The translations under genes and the position numbers were made by a program. A model generated the notes under the pieces. The model was not told the origin of the DNA, made no database searches, and was given only the letters and a program-made list of their open reading frames with translations. Shown here one piece after another: positions 1-8,647 of a stretch of 53,233 nt of DNA; the stretch's first letter is position 1; the number at the start of each line of letters is the position of its first letter. Source of the stretch: WS-11 sp964405235 (GTDB lineage Bacteria; Eisenbacteria; RBG-16-71-46); assembly GCA_964405235.1 (NCBI GenBank), contig CAYONG010000132.1, positions 1 to 53,233 of the forward strand, read 5' to 3'.

Positions 1-464
1 TGCCCGAGTTCGTCTACGGCGTCTGGGTCGGGGCGAGCCTGCACGAGATGGCGCATGTGGTCGCCGCCGGGTTCGGCGTCAGCGACGAGGCGGCGCGGGT
101 CGCCACCGTGGTCAAGCTGGCGCGCATCAGCCTGCTCGCCCCGGTGGTGCTCTACCTCGGCTGGTCGCTGCGCCACAAGCATCTCGAGGCGGGCCAGGCG
201 AAGGTGGCGCCGTTGCCGTGGTTCCTGGTGCTGTTCGTGATCTTCGCCGGGATCAACTCGCTCGGGATCATCCCCTCGCGCTGGCTCGACTTGGTCCGAC
301 GCGCCGATCTGTGGCTGCTGTGTGTCGGCATGGCGGGCGTGGGGCTCCAGACCGGGTTCTCCGACCTGCGCTCGGCGGGCGGGCGGGCGATCGCGGCGGG
401 GGCGCTCCAATGGGCGTTCCTTGCGGCGGTCGCTTACCTGCTCGCGCTCTGGCTCTGTCGGTGA
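1..464 (+). CDS. YeiH-family putative sulfate exporter, C-terminal part (5' end outside window)
   Basis: The reading frame is already open at base 3, and the residues before the first ATG (48) fit the family, with a Y-G-x-W-x-G-A-S-x-H-E stretch. This is therefore the tail of a gene that begins before the window, not a short gene starting at 48. The visible ~153 residues hold about four hydrophobic helices and the family-like G-x-N-S ... W-L-L-C-x-G-M-A-x-x-G-L end. YeiH/UPF0324 proteins are inner-membrane proteins annotated as putative sulfate exporters; the substrate is not proven for most members. The stop TGA overlaps the next ATG as TGATG, so the two membrane genes are probably co-translated. 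Confidence 0.85.
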   Translation, partial: PEFVYGVWVGASLHEMAHVVAAGFGVSDEAARVATVVKLARISLLAPVVLYLGWSLRHKHLEAGQAKVAPLPWFLVLFVIFAGINSLGIIPSRWLDLVRRADLWLLCVGMAGVGLQTGFSDLRSAGGRAIAAGALQWAFLAAVAYLLALWLCR

Positions 465-1198
465 TGGCTCCCGGCGATCTGGCGGAGCTGTGCGCGCTGG
501 TGTTCGTGGCCGCCGTCCTCTACTCGATGGTCGGCCACGCGGGGGCCTCCGGATACCTCGCGGCCATGGCGCTGGTCGGCATCGCCCCGGCGGTCATGAA
601 GCCGACCGCGCTCACTCTCAACATCCTGGTCGCGACCGTGGGCACCGTGCAGTTCGTCCGCGCCGCGCGTTTCTCGTGGAGCTTGTTCTGGCCCTTCGCT
701 CTGGGCTCGGTACCGTTCGCCTTCCTGGGCGGGTCGCTCGCGCTGCCGATCGCCGTCTACAAGCGCTTGCTGGCGCTCGTGCTCCTCTACGCCGCCTACC
801 GCCTGTTCCGCACCGCGACCGCCGCAGGCGAGTCGCGGCCGGTGCCCCGTCCGGTGGCGATGGCTTCGGGCGCGGGGATCGGCTTCCTGTCGGGGTTGAC
901 CGGCGTCGGGGGTGGGATCTTCCTCAGCCCGCTCATGCTCATCATGGGCTGGGCCGACGCCCGTCGGACGGCGGCGATCTCGGTCGCGTTCATCCTCGTG
1001 AACTCGGTGTCTGGCTTGCTGGGCCATCTCTCGAGCGTGCGTTTCCTGCCCCGCGAGATCGGGTTCCTCGCCGGCGTGGCGCTCGTGGGCGGGTTCCTAG
1101 GCTCGACCCTCGGGAGTCGGAGGCTCCCCAATCCGGTGCTCCGGCGCCTGCTCGCGGTGGTGCTGCTGGTCGCGGCAGCGAAGCTGCTCTTCGCCTGA
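464..1198 (+). CDS. TauE/SafE (TSUP) family membrane permease
   Basis: A 244-residue, highly hydrophobic protein with about eight membrane segments. It has two related halves, each with the glycine-rich turn of TSUP permeases: G-H-A-G-A-S-G-Y near residue 22, and G-x-L-S-G-L-T-G-V-G-G-G-I-F near residue 145. Family members move sulfite, sulfoacetate or other organosulfur anions; the substrate here cannot be read. The ATG overlaps the stop of the YeiH-like gene by one base. Pairing two candidate sulfur-anion exporters suggests a shared role in sulfite or sulfate disposal, which is an inference. Length is normal for the family. Confidence 0.88.
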   Translation: MAPGDLAELCALVFVAAVLYSMVGHAGASGYLAAMALVGIAPAVMKPTALTLNILVATVGTVQFVRAARFSWSLFWPFALGSVPFAFLGGSLALPIAVYKRLLALVLLYAAYRLFRTATAAGESRPVPRPVAMASGAGIGFLSGLTGVGGGIFLSPLMLIMGWADARRTAAISVAFILVNSVSGLLGHLSSVRFLPREIGFLAGVALVGGFLGSTLGSRRLPNPVLRRLLAVVLLVAAAKLLFA

Positions 1199-1231
1199 CC
1201 GTGGGAGGCGTTCGCAGGGCGTTGCCATCGT

Positions 1232-1259
1232 TTGACTGCGGCCTGTGGTTTGTTAGCCT
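1232..1259 (+). promoter_or_regulatory. candidate sigma70-like promoter for the sdh operon
   Basis: TTGACT at 1232-1237 and TAGCCT at 1254-1259 are separated by 16 bases. This would place the transcript start near 1266, about 47 bases before the sdhC ATG. It lies in the only gap upstream of the operon. The -10 box matches only the TAnnnT core. Confidence 0.33.
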
Positions 1260-1312
1260 GCGAGCACCTCCCATGCCTCATCCGCGCGGTATCCGCACGA
1301 GGAAGCTCGCGC

Positions 1313-2227
1313 ATGTCCCCTGAGACACCACGCAAGCTGAGTGCCGGCACCGGCTCCGCGGCCGCCGCGCGCGGCGGACTTCCCGCCACCGGCACCCCGC
1401 CCGGAGCCTGGCGCGGCGCGGGATACGCGCAAACCTTCGGCGCCACCGAGCGCACCGACCGCTGGTGGCTGGTCCCGCTCGCCCAGGCGCTGGGCTTGGT
1501 CGTGCTGATCGGCTACGCCAACTACGCCGCCATTCTAGGGGCCGCGCACTACCACTACGTCGAGAACGGGCGGCACTACCTCTCGCCCTTCTATTCGCCC
1601 TACCTGCACCCGGCGTGGCTGCCGGCGTGGCTCTCGCCCGCGCTCCTCATCCTGGTCTTCCCGCTCGGCTTCCGCACCACGTGCTACTACTACCGCAAGG
1701 CCTATTACCGCTCGTTCTTCGCCGACCCGATGGGGTGCGCGGTCGGCGAGGCGCGTGCCAAGGGCTACTGCGGCGAGCTCAAGTTCCCGTTCATTCTCCA
1801 GAACCTGCACCGCTACTTCCTCTACGCGGCGCTGGTGATCCTCGTCATCCTGTGGTGGGACGTCTTCCAGGCGTTCAGGTTCAGAGATCCGGACGGCTCG
1901 CGATTCTTCGGCATCGGCGGCGGCTCGCTCGCCATCCTCGCCTCGACCGCCACCCTCACGCTCTACACCTTCTCCTGCCACTCGCTGCGGCACCTCGTCG
2001 GCGGCAAGCTCGACTGCTTCTCGTGTGCGGCGGCGGGCGGGCCGCGCCAGAAGGCGTGGGGCATCGTCGGCATCCTGAACGAGCACCACATGGGCTGGGC
2101 GTGGGTGAGCCTGTTCGCCGTCTGCTTCGCCGACTTCTACGTGCGCATGTGCTCGATGGGCGTGATCTCGGACCCGATGTTCATCACGTTCCGCACGCTC
2201 TTCGACCTCCCCCTCCACACTCCCTAG
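1313..2227 (+). CDS. sdhC: succinate dehydrogenase membrane anchor subunit, mycobacterial Sdh1-like
   Basis: A 304-residue protein with a polar N-terminus (1-50) and about five membrane helices (near 53-75, 104-122, 166-185, 200-222, 258-278). It precedes sdhA and sdhB directly, so it is the membrane anchor that passes electrons from the flavin and iron-sulfur subunits to quinone. It is far longer than the ~120-residue E. coli SdhC and resembles the single large anchor of actinobacterial Sdh1. A Cys/His-rich block, C222-H223-x3-H227 ... C235-x2-C238, follows helix 4; mycobacterial Sdh1 anchors are known to hold a membrane-embedded Rieske-type cluster. The ATG at 1313 has GAGGAAG seven bases upstream, which decides the start over an in-frame upstream codon at 1232. 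Confidence 0.85.
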   Translation: MSPETPRKLSAGTGSAAAARGGLPATGTPPGAWRGAGYAQTFGATERTDRWWLVPLAQALGLVVLIGYANYAAILGAAHYHYVENGRHYLSPFYSPYLHPAWLPAWLSPALLILVFPLGFRTTCYYYRKAYYRSFFADPMGCAVGEARAKGYCGELKFPFILQNLHRYFLYAALVILVILWWDVFQAFRFRDPDGSRFFGIGGGSLAILASTATLTLYTFSCHSLRHLVGGKLDCFSCAAAGGPRQKAWGIVGILNEHHMGWAWVSLFAVCFADFYVRMCSMGVISDPMFITFRTLFDLPLHTP

Positions 2228-2247
2228 CGCCCCGGCCCGAGGCACGG

Positions 2248-4077
2248 ATGGAACAGGTCGAGATCCACGAACACGACGTGATCGTCATCGGCGCGGGGGG
2301 CGCGGGGCTGCGCGCCGCGATCGAGGCTTCAGCGCTCGGCTGCTCGGTCGGCCTGGTGTGCAAGTCGCTGCTCGGCAAGGCCCACACCGTGATGGCCGAG
2401 GGTGGCATCGCCGCCGCGCTCGCCCACGTGGATTCCCAAGATAGCTGGGAGACGCACTTCAAGGACACGATGAAGGGCGGCTCGTTCCTGAACCACTGGC
2501 GCATGGCGCAGCTTCACGCGCAGGAGGCCCCCGAGCGGGTGCGCGAGCTGGAGCAGTGGGGCGCGCTGTTCGACCGCACGCCGGACGGCCGAATCCTCCA
2601 GCGCGCCTTCGGCGGCCACACCTGGAAGCGCCTGGCCCACGTCGGTGACCGCACCGGGCTCGAGATGATCCGTACCCTCCAAGACCGCGGCGTCCACCAG
2701 GGACTCGACGTCTATATGGAATACACGGTGACGAAGCTGTTCACCGACGGCGGCCGCGTCGCCGGCGCCCTCGCCTACCGGCGCGACACCGGCGGCTTCG
2801 TGTTGTTCCGCTGCAAGTCGGTGGTGATCGCCACCGGCGGGGTCGGCAAGGCCTACAAGGTCACCTCGAACTCGTGGGAGTACACCGGCGACGGCCAGGC
2901 GCTGGCCTATCATGCCGGGGCCGAGTTGATCGACATGGAGTTCCTCCAGTTCCATCCCACCGGCATGGTGTGGCCGCCCGGTGTCATGGGCATCCTGGTG
3001 ACCGAGGGGGTGCGCGGCGAGGGCGGCATCCTGCGCAACAGCCAGGGCGAGCGCTTCATGTGGAAGTACCTGCCGGAAGCCCGCCGCCACGAATACGCGG
3101 CCGACGAGGACGAGGCCCGCCGCTGGGTCGAGGCCGCGGTCGAGGGCGAGCAGACCGACGCGCGCCGCCCGCCCGAGCTCTCGACTCGCGACAACGTGGC
3201 GCGCGCCATCTACACCGAGGTGCGCGAGGGCCGCGGCACCCCGCACGGTGGGGCGTTCCTCGACATCAGCTACATGCCGGCCGAGCGGGTGAAGAAGAAG
3301 CTCCCCTCCATGTACCACCAGTTCATGGAGCTGGCCGACGTGGACATCACGAAGCAGCCGATGGAGGTGGGACCCACCACCCATTACATGATGGGCGGCA
3401 TCCGGGTGGAGCCCGACACCGGGGCGGCGACCGTGCCGGGCCTGTTCGCCGCCGGCGAGGCGGCCGCCGGCATGCACGGCGCCAACCGGCTGGGGGGGAA
3501 CTCGCTCTCCGACCTGGTGGTGTTCGGGAAGCGCGCGGGGGCGGGCGCGGCCCGCTACGCCATGGATGTCCTCGGGACACTGAAGGTCTCCGACGCCGAG
3601 ATCGAGGCCGAGACGCGCGACCTACTCGCCCCCTTCGAGCGCAGCTCGGGCGAGACGCCGTACGATGTGCACGAGGCACTTCAAGATTGCATGGGCAAGG
3701 AGGTCGGCATCTTCCGGGTGCAGGGGGACCTCGAGCTGGCGTTGCGCGAGCTGGAGGGCTTGAAGGAGCGCGCGGGCCGGGTGCGGGTCGCGGGCTCGCG
3801 CATCTACAACCCCGGCTGGCACCTGTCGCGCGATCTGCGCAACCTGCTGCTCGTCTCGGAGGCGATCGCGCGCAGCGCGCTGCTGCGCAAGGAGAGTCGT
3901 GGGGCGCACTCGCGGCTCGATTTCCCCGGCATGGACGCCTCGCTCGGCAAGGTGAACATGTGCGTCACCCGCGCCGTGGACGGCATGAAGGTGGAGCCCA
4001 CGCCGCTGCCCGAAATGCCGGCCGAGCTGAAGGCGCTGTTCGAGTCGGCGCCGCAGCCGGCGGGGAAGTCGTCATGA
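2248..4077 (+). CDS. sdhA: succinate dehydrogenase flavoprotein subunit
   Basis: A 609-residue protein that oxidises succinate to fumarate on the cytoplasmic face of the membrane. The N-terminal FAD-binding motif V-I-G-A-G-G-A-G is at 13-20. The A-H-T-V-x-A-E-G-G motif around residue 46 holds the His that carries the covalent FAD in this family. T-E-G-V-R-G-E-G-G contains the catalytic Arg, and the H-Y-M-M-G-G-I and N-R-L-G-G-N-S-L motifs are intact. The C-terminal domain ends with a R-x-S-R-G-A-H-S-R segment that continues into a complete tail. All key residues are present. It lies 20 bases after sdhC, and its TGA overlaps the sdhB ATG as ATGA. Confidence 0.96.
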   Translation: MEQVEIHEHDVIVIGAGGAGLRAAIEASALGCSVGLVCKSLLGKAHTVMAEGGIAAALAHVDSQDSWETHFKDTMKGGSFLNHWRMAQLHAQEAPERVRELEQWGALFDRTPDGRILQRAFGGHTWKRLAHVGDRTGLEMIRTLQDRGVHQGLDVYMEYTVTKLFTDGGRVAGALAYRRDTGGFVLFRCKSVVIATGGVGKAYKVTSNSWEYTGDGQALAYHAGAELIDMEFLQFHPTGMVWPPGVMGILVTEGVRGEGGILRNSQGERFMWKYLPEARRHEYAADEDEARRWVEAAVEGEQTDARRPPELSTRDNVARAIYTEVREGRGTPHGGAFLDISYMPAERVKKKLPSMYHQFMELADVDITKQPMEVGPTTHYMMGGIRVEPDTGAATVPGLFAAGEAAAGMHGANRLGGNSLSDLVVFGKRAGAGAARYAMDVLGTLKVSDAEIEAETRDLLAPFERSSGETPYDVHEALQDCMGKEVGIFRVQGDLELALRELEGLKERAGRVRVAGSRIYNPGWHLSRDLRNLLLVSEAIARSALLRKESRGAHSRLDFPGMDASLGKVNMCVTRAVDGMKVEPTPLPEMPAELKALFESAPQPAGKSS

Positions 4078-4907
4078 GCGCGGGCGCGATCCGTGGCGCG
4101 TTTGGCGGGGCGGTCGCCGGAGCAACCGCCGCAGCCGCAGCCGCCAAGGCGAAGCAGGCGGAGCGCCCGACCAGCCGCGAAGCCATCCTCCGCGTCTACC
4201 GCGGCGACGCCACAGGCGGGCAGGAGGTCGAGTACCGGGTCCCGATCGAGACCGGCATGGTGGTGCTGGACGCCATCCACTGGATCCAGGCGCACCGGGC
4301 CCCCGATCTCGCCGTGCGCTGGAACTGCAAGGCCGCCAAGTGCGGCTCGTGCAGCGCCGAGGTGAACGGCAGGCCGACGCTCATGTGCAAGAGCCGCATG
4401 GAGCACTTCCCCGCCGGCGTGCCGATCGTCGTGCGGCCGATGAAGACGTTCCCGATCATCAAGGACCTCGTGACCGACGTATCGTGGAACTACGAGGTCG
4501 ACAAGCGCATCCCGCCGTTCCAGCCCAGGAAGGACGCCGACTGGCGCTGGCAGCAGTCCGACGTGGACCGAGTGCAGGAGTTCCGCAAGTGCATCGAGTG
4601 CTTCCTGTGTCAGGACGTCTGCCACGTGCTACGCACGCACGAGCTCAAGCACCAGTTCGCGGGGCCGCGCTTCCTGGTGCGGATTGCTGGCCTCGAGATG
4701 CACCCGATGGACGGCGCCGACCGCACCGGATTCCTGAAAGACGAGGCCGGGATCGGGCTCTGCAACATCACCAAGTGCTGCACCGAGGTGTGTCCGGAGA
4801 GCATCACCATCACGGACAACGCCATCATCCCGCTCAAAGAGAGGGTGGTGGACCGGTTCTACGACCCGGTGCTGATGGTCTGGCGGGCGATCACCGGAAC
4901 GAAATGA
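4074..4907 (+). CDS. sdhB: succinate dehydrogenase iron-sulfur subunit
   Basis: A 277-residue electron-transfer subunit. The N-terminal ~30 residues are an unusual Ala-rich extension. A [2Fe-2S] ferredoxin domain follows with C85-x4-C90-x2-C93-x11-C105. The C-terminal domain has C173-I-E-C-F-L-C-x3-C183 and C230-N-I-T-K-C-C-T-E-V-C240, which supply ligands for the [4Fe-4S] and [3Fe-4S] clusters of the family. It starts inside the sdhA stop (ATGA) and overlaps the following peptidase start in the same way, so the four genes 1313-6988 form one transcription and translation unit. Confidence 0.95.
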   Translation: MSAGAIRGAFGGAVAGATAAAAAAKAKQAERPTSREAILRVYRGDATGGQEVEYRVPIETGMVVLDAIHWIQAHRAPDLAVRWNCKAAKCGSCSAEVNGRPTLMCKSRMEHFPAGVPIVVRPMKTFPIIKDLVTDVSWNYEVDKRIPPFQPRKDADWRWQQSDVDRVQEFRKCIECFLCQDVCHVLRTHELKHQFAGPRFLVRIAGLEMHPMDGADRTGFLKDEAGIGLCNITKCCTEVCPESITITDNAIIPLKERVVDRFYDPVLMVWRAITGTK

Positions 4908-6988
4908 CGGGCCGGCCCCGCGGCCCGGTGACGGCGTCACCGGCGCTCGCTCTCGCCATCGTCGCCGAGCTCCTCATCGGCGCGGCCCCCGTCCACGCCG
5001 AGCCGGCGCCCCTCCTCGCGGACTCGGTCGTGCACGCCCTCGCCGACGAGCTCTCGGGCGAGGCGGCGCTCCGCAATCTGGAAGCATTCTCCCGCCAGCA
5101 CCGGATGCGTGGCTCCGTCGGTTACCGCAACGCGGCCACGCACATTGTCGAGACCCTGAGGGGGTACGGCATCGGCGATGCGCGCATCACGCGCTTCCCG
5201 GCCGATGGCGTGCGCTTCTACGGCACCCAGAAGTCCCGGCCCCCATGGGACGCCGAGTTCGCCGAGCTCTGGGAGCTGCGCGAGCGCAATGGCACCTGGG
5301 TCCGCGAGCACCGCCTCGCGAGCTGGGAGGCGATGCCGCTCAGCCTCGCGCAGGACAGCGAGAGCGGCGAGGCGACCGCCGACCTCGTGGATGTCGGTGC
5401 GGGGACCGCCGAGGGCGACTACGCGGGCAAGGACGTGCGGGGCCGGATCGTGCTGGCCTCGTCGCAGCCGGGCGAGGTGGCCCTCCTCGCCGTCGAGCGC
5501 CACGGTGCCGTCGGCATCGTGAGCTACGCCCAGAACCAGCGCACCGCCTGGTGGGGCGAGAACGAGAACCTGGTGCGGTGGGGGCACCTCGGCACGTTTG
5601 CGGCGAAGCCAACGTTCGCGTTCATGGTCTCGCTCAAGCAGGCACGCGAATTCCAGCGCCGGCTCAAGGGCGGCGAGCGGATCCGACTCTCGGCCACCGT
5701 CCGTGCGGGGAAGCATCCGGGCTCCTACGAGATCGTCGAGGCGACCATCCCGGGCGACGATCCGCTCCTCAGGCGTGAGGAGATCGTTCTTACCTGTCAC
5801 CTCGATCATCCGCGCCCCGGGGCGAATGACAACGCGAGCGGCGCGGCCGCCATCCTCGAGGTGGCGCGGGCGCTGCAGAAGCTCATCCGCGAGGGGCGTA
5901 TTCCGCCGCCCGCGCGGACCCTCCGGTTCGTATGGCCGCCCGAGATCGAAGGCACGCTGGCCCTGCTCAACGGCCGGCCGGACCTCCCCGCGCGCATCAT
6001 GGCCACGATCCACATGGACATGGTGGGCGGCGGCCCCGAGACCAAGGCCATCTTCCACGTCACGCGCGGACCGGCGAGCCTGCCGTCGTTCGTCTACGAC
6101 GTGGCCGAGGCGTTCGGGGAGTTCGTGAATCGCCAGACCGCGGCGTTCGCGTCGGGCCGCGGCTCGGATCTCCCGCTCCATTCGCCCGAAGGCGGCAAGG
6201 AGGCGGCTCTGGCCGACCTGGCCGAGTACACCGGCGGGAGCGATCATGACGTCTACTGCGAAGGCTCGTTCCGCATCCCGACCATCTATCTCAACGATTG
6301 GCCCGACCGCTACATCCACACCAACGCGGACGTGACGGGGAACATCGACCCGACCAAGCTCAAGCGGGCCGCGTTCATCGGCGCGGCGTGCGGATACTTC
6401 CTCTCCCGGGTGGGCACGGCGGATGCCGCCGCCCTGGTGCGCAACCACCGCGCTCGCGCCCTGGTCCGCACGGCGACTATGCTTCGCCGTGCCGAGCAGC
6501 TGCCGCCGGAGGAGGCCGTCCATCTCCGGCGATTCCACCTCGCGTACGAGCAGGCGGTGGTGGAATCTTTCGAGCGGTTCTTCCCGCTGCCGCAGGAATC
6601 GGCCGCCGAGTCGAGAGCGTTGTCCGGCAATCTCTACCGGCTGGTGGGTGGGCCCCTGCCGCCGCCGACGCCTGCCCTCGGCGATGGCGGCGCCGTCTTC
6701 GCGCGCGACGGGGCGGTGCGGGGACCGATGGGCGTGTTCGGCTACGATTACCTCGAGGATCATCTCGGACGCGCCGCCACCGACTCCCTGCGACTGCGCC
6801 GCCACCTGGGCCTGCGCGGCTCCGGCGGGGACTACGCCTACGAGGTCCTGAACCTGGTGGATGGCCGGCGGACGCTCGGAGCCATCCGGGACGATGTCTC
6901 TGCAATCTACGGGCCGGTGCCGCTCGAGCTGGTGGTGGAGTACGCGCGCGCGCTGGAGACGATCGGAGTGCTCCGCCGCCGGCCCTGA
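4904..6988 (+). CDS. secreted M28-family zinc peptidase with PA-like insert
   Basis: A 694-residue exported protein; a hydrophobic signal with an A-H-A site ends near residue 32. Residues ~150-220 look like a protease-associated (PA) domain. The catalytic part shows the M28 zinc ligands in order: H-L-D-H (~299), G-A-N-D-N-A-S-G (~309), P-P-E-I-E-G (~346), H-M-D-M-V-G-G (~370) and Y-I-H-T-N-A-D (~471). Family members are aminopeptidases or carboxypeptidases of the periplasm or outside. The last ~60 residues form a small L-N-L-V-D-G-x-R-T-L-x-x-I module that resembles PqqD-like or winged-helix tails. Its ATGA overlap with sdhB is firm, although no functional link to respiration is known. Confidence 0.87.
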   Translation: MTGRPRGPVTASPALALAIVAELLIGAAPVHAEPAPLLADSVVHALADELSGEAALRNLEAFSRQHRMRGSVGYRNAATHIVETLRGYGIGDARITRFPADGVRFYGTQKSRPPWDAEFAELWELRERNGTWVREHRLASWEAMPLSLAQDSESGEATADLVDVGAGTAEGDYAGKDVRGRIVLASSQPGEVALLAVERHGAVGIVSYAQNQRTAWWGENENLVRWGHLGTFAAKPTFAFMVSLKQAREFQRRLKGGERIRLSATVRAGKHPGSYEIVEATIPGDDPLLRREEIVLTCHLDHPRPGANDNASGAAAILEVARALQKLIREGRIPPPARTLRFVWPPEIEGTLALLNGRPDLPARIMATIHMDMVGGGPETKAIFHVTRGPASLPSFVYDVAEAFGEFVNRQTAAFASGRGSDLPLHSPEGGKEAALADLAEYTGGSDHDVYCEGSFRIPTIYLNDWPDRYIHTNADVTGNIDPTKLKRAAFIGAACGYFLSRVGTADAAALVRNHRARALVRTATMLRRAEQLPPEEAVHLRRFHLAYEQAVVESFERFFPLPQESAAESRALSGNLYRLVGGPLPPPTPALGDGGAVFARDGAVRGPMGVFGYDYLEDHLGRAATDSLRLRRHLGLRGSGGDYAYEVLNLVDGRRTLGAIRDDVSAIYGPVPLELVVEYARALETIGVLRRRP

Positions 6989-7013
6989 CCGGGCCTCCGC
7001 GGCGCGCGGGGGA

Positions 7014-8486
7014 TCAGGCCGCCCGCTCCGCGGTGTGGCCCGCGCTCCGCTCCAGCACGGCGACCAGCGCGTCGAGGCAGTCGGGGTCGAGCCCCACGGC
7101 GCGCTCCTTCTCGAGGATCTCGAGTGCGACCTCCTCGGGCATCGCCGGCCGGTAGGGCCGATTCGCCGTCAGCGCCTCGAACATATCGGCCACCGCGAGC
7201 ACGCGGCCGCCGCGCGGGATCGCCTCTCCGCGCAGCTGCCGGTGGTAGCCGCGGCCGTCCAGCCGCTCATGATGCGAGCCGGCGACCAGTGCGAGCGGAC
7301 CGAATCCGCGGATGCGCTCGAGCACGCATTGGGTGAAGAACGGGTGCAGGCGCACCAGCTCCCACTCTTCGGGCGTGAGCGCCCCCGGCTTGTCGAGGAT
7401 CGAGTTGGGGATCGAGAGCTTGCCGAGGTCATGCATCAGTCCCGCGCGCCGCAGCTCGGCGAGCTCCTCGGGGGGCAACCCCAGCTCCCGCGCCATGCCG
7501 ACCGCGATGTCGGTGACCCGCGCCGAGTGGGTGGCAGTGTAGGGGGACTTGGCATCCACCACCGCTGCGAACCCTTCGGCAATCCGGTCGAGCGTGCCAG
7601 GTCCCGCCAGCAGCGCGGCGTCACCCGGCTCGCAGTCGCGCACCGCCTGCTGGAGCGCGTGCTCGTCGAGGCTGCACCAGTGCGCGAGATCGGCCTCCAG
7701 CTCTTCTGCCGCGCCGACCAGCGTCGGGTCGAACCAGCGTCCGCCGCGCTCGCGGGCCACCTCGAGTGCCGCGCCGGGGCCCTCGAGAGCAGCGAACACC
7801 TCGAGCGTCTGGGCCAGGCCCATCAGGCGCGCGAGCAGGGGGATCTCCTGGCCGCGCAGCCCGCGCGGGTAGCCATGGCCGTCCCAGTGCTCGTCGAGCG
7901 AGCGAAGCGCCGCGGCCACCTGCGGGCTGAATCCCAGCCGCGTGACGATGTCGCTGCCGCGCTGACAGCGGGTCTCGACCAGCTTGGCGGCCTCGCGCGG
8001 GCCGGCCGCGGCCAGACCTGCGACCCGGCAGGCGCGCTCGAACCACGAGGAGCCGGGCGCAGCGTGCGCCAGGGCGAAGCGGGCGGCCTTGAAGTAGTTG
8101 GCCCAATCCACGTGCCTCAGGTCGCGCTTGGCCACGCGCTCGTCGCCGCCGAACAGCTCGAACACGCGGGCGGCATTGCTCGAGCAGCCCACGTCCTTGA
8201 GCATCAGGGCGTAGTAGAGGTCGCGCTGGTCCACCATCGGCAGCCCCATACGCTTGGCCAGACGCATGCCGATGAGGCAGGTCCTGAGCGCATGGCCGAA
8301 GGGGTGCCCCTCGGTGATGTCGAGGGCGAAAGACAACGCCGAGAACACCTCGGCGACGCTGACCGACGGGGCGCGCTCGTCGTGGCGCGCGGGGGCTGGG
8401 GTCATGCGGGCGGTATCGGCTGGCGCCGCCACCGGCTTGAGAGCGAACCGCATGCGGGAGGCAGGGTTGGGGGCGCGGCGCTGCAT
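7014..8486 (-). CDS. double HD-domain protein with C-terminal HD-GYP (putative cyclic di-GMP phosphodiesterase)
   Basis: A 490-residue cytoplasmic protein with two HD-type halves. The C-terminal half (~295-480) is a full HD-GYP domain: H320, H352-D353-L-G-K, H381, H405-H406-E-R-x-D410-G-R-G-Y, and the A-D-M-F-E-A-L-T motif. HD-GYP proteins hydrolyse cyclic di-GMP or related dinucleotides. The N-terminal half (~45-235) keeps G-H-A-L-R and W-D-G-H-G-Y-P but has K-D (97-98) where the metal-binding H-D should be, so it is probably regulatory. There is no signal peptide. ATGs at 8453 and 8405 are alternative starts; none has a strong Shine-Dalgarno. It is divergent from the next gene. Confidence 0.88.
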   Translation of the reverse strand: MQRRAPNPASRMRFALKPVAAPADTARMTPAPARHDERAPSVSVAEVFSALSFALDITEGHPFGHALRTCLIGMRLAKRMGLPMVDQRDLYYALMLKDVGCSSNAARVFELFGGDERVAKRDLRHVDWANYFKAARFALAHAAPGSSWFERACRVAGLAAAGPREAAKLVETRCQRGSDIVTRLGFSPQVAAALRSLDEHWDGHGYPRGLRGQEIPLLARLMGLAQTLEVFAALEGPGAALEVARERGGRWFDPTLVGAAEELEADLAHWCSLDEHALQQAVRDCEPGDAALLAGPGTLDRIAEGFAAVVDAKSPYTATHSARVTDIAVGMARELGLPPEELAELRRAGLMHDLGKLSIPNSILDKPGALTPEEWELVRLHPFFTQCVLERIRGFGPLALVAGSHHERLDGRGYHRQLRGEAIPRGGRVLAVADMFEALTANRPYRPAMPEEVALEILEKERAVGLDPDCLDALVAVLERSAGHTAERAA

Positions 8487-8647
8487 ATCGCTTCACCGCC
8501 CGTGGAGCGCACAACCGTTGCCCCGGTCGCGGGCAAAGCCTTACCATTACTGCGGCTCGCAGCTTCCAGCGAAACCCGCTTGAACCGTCCTCTCGAGCAT
8601 GGTGGACGGTTCCCGGGTCCGAACGCACCTTCAACACAGGAGCCCCC

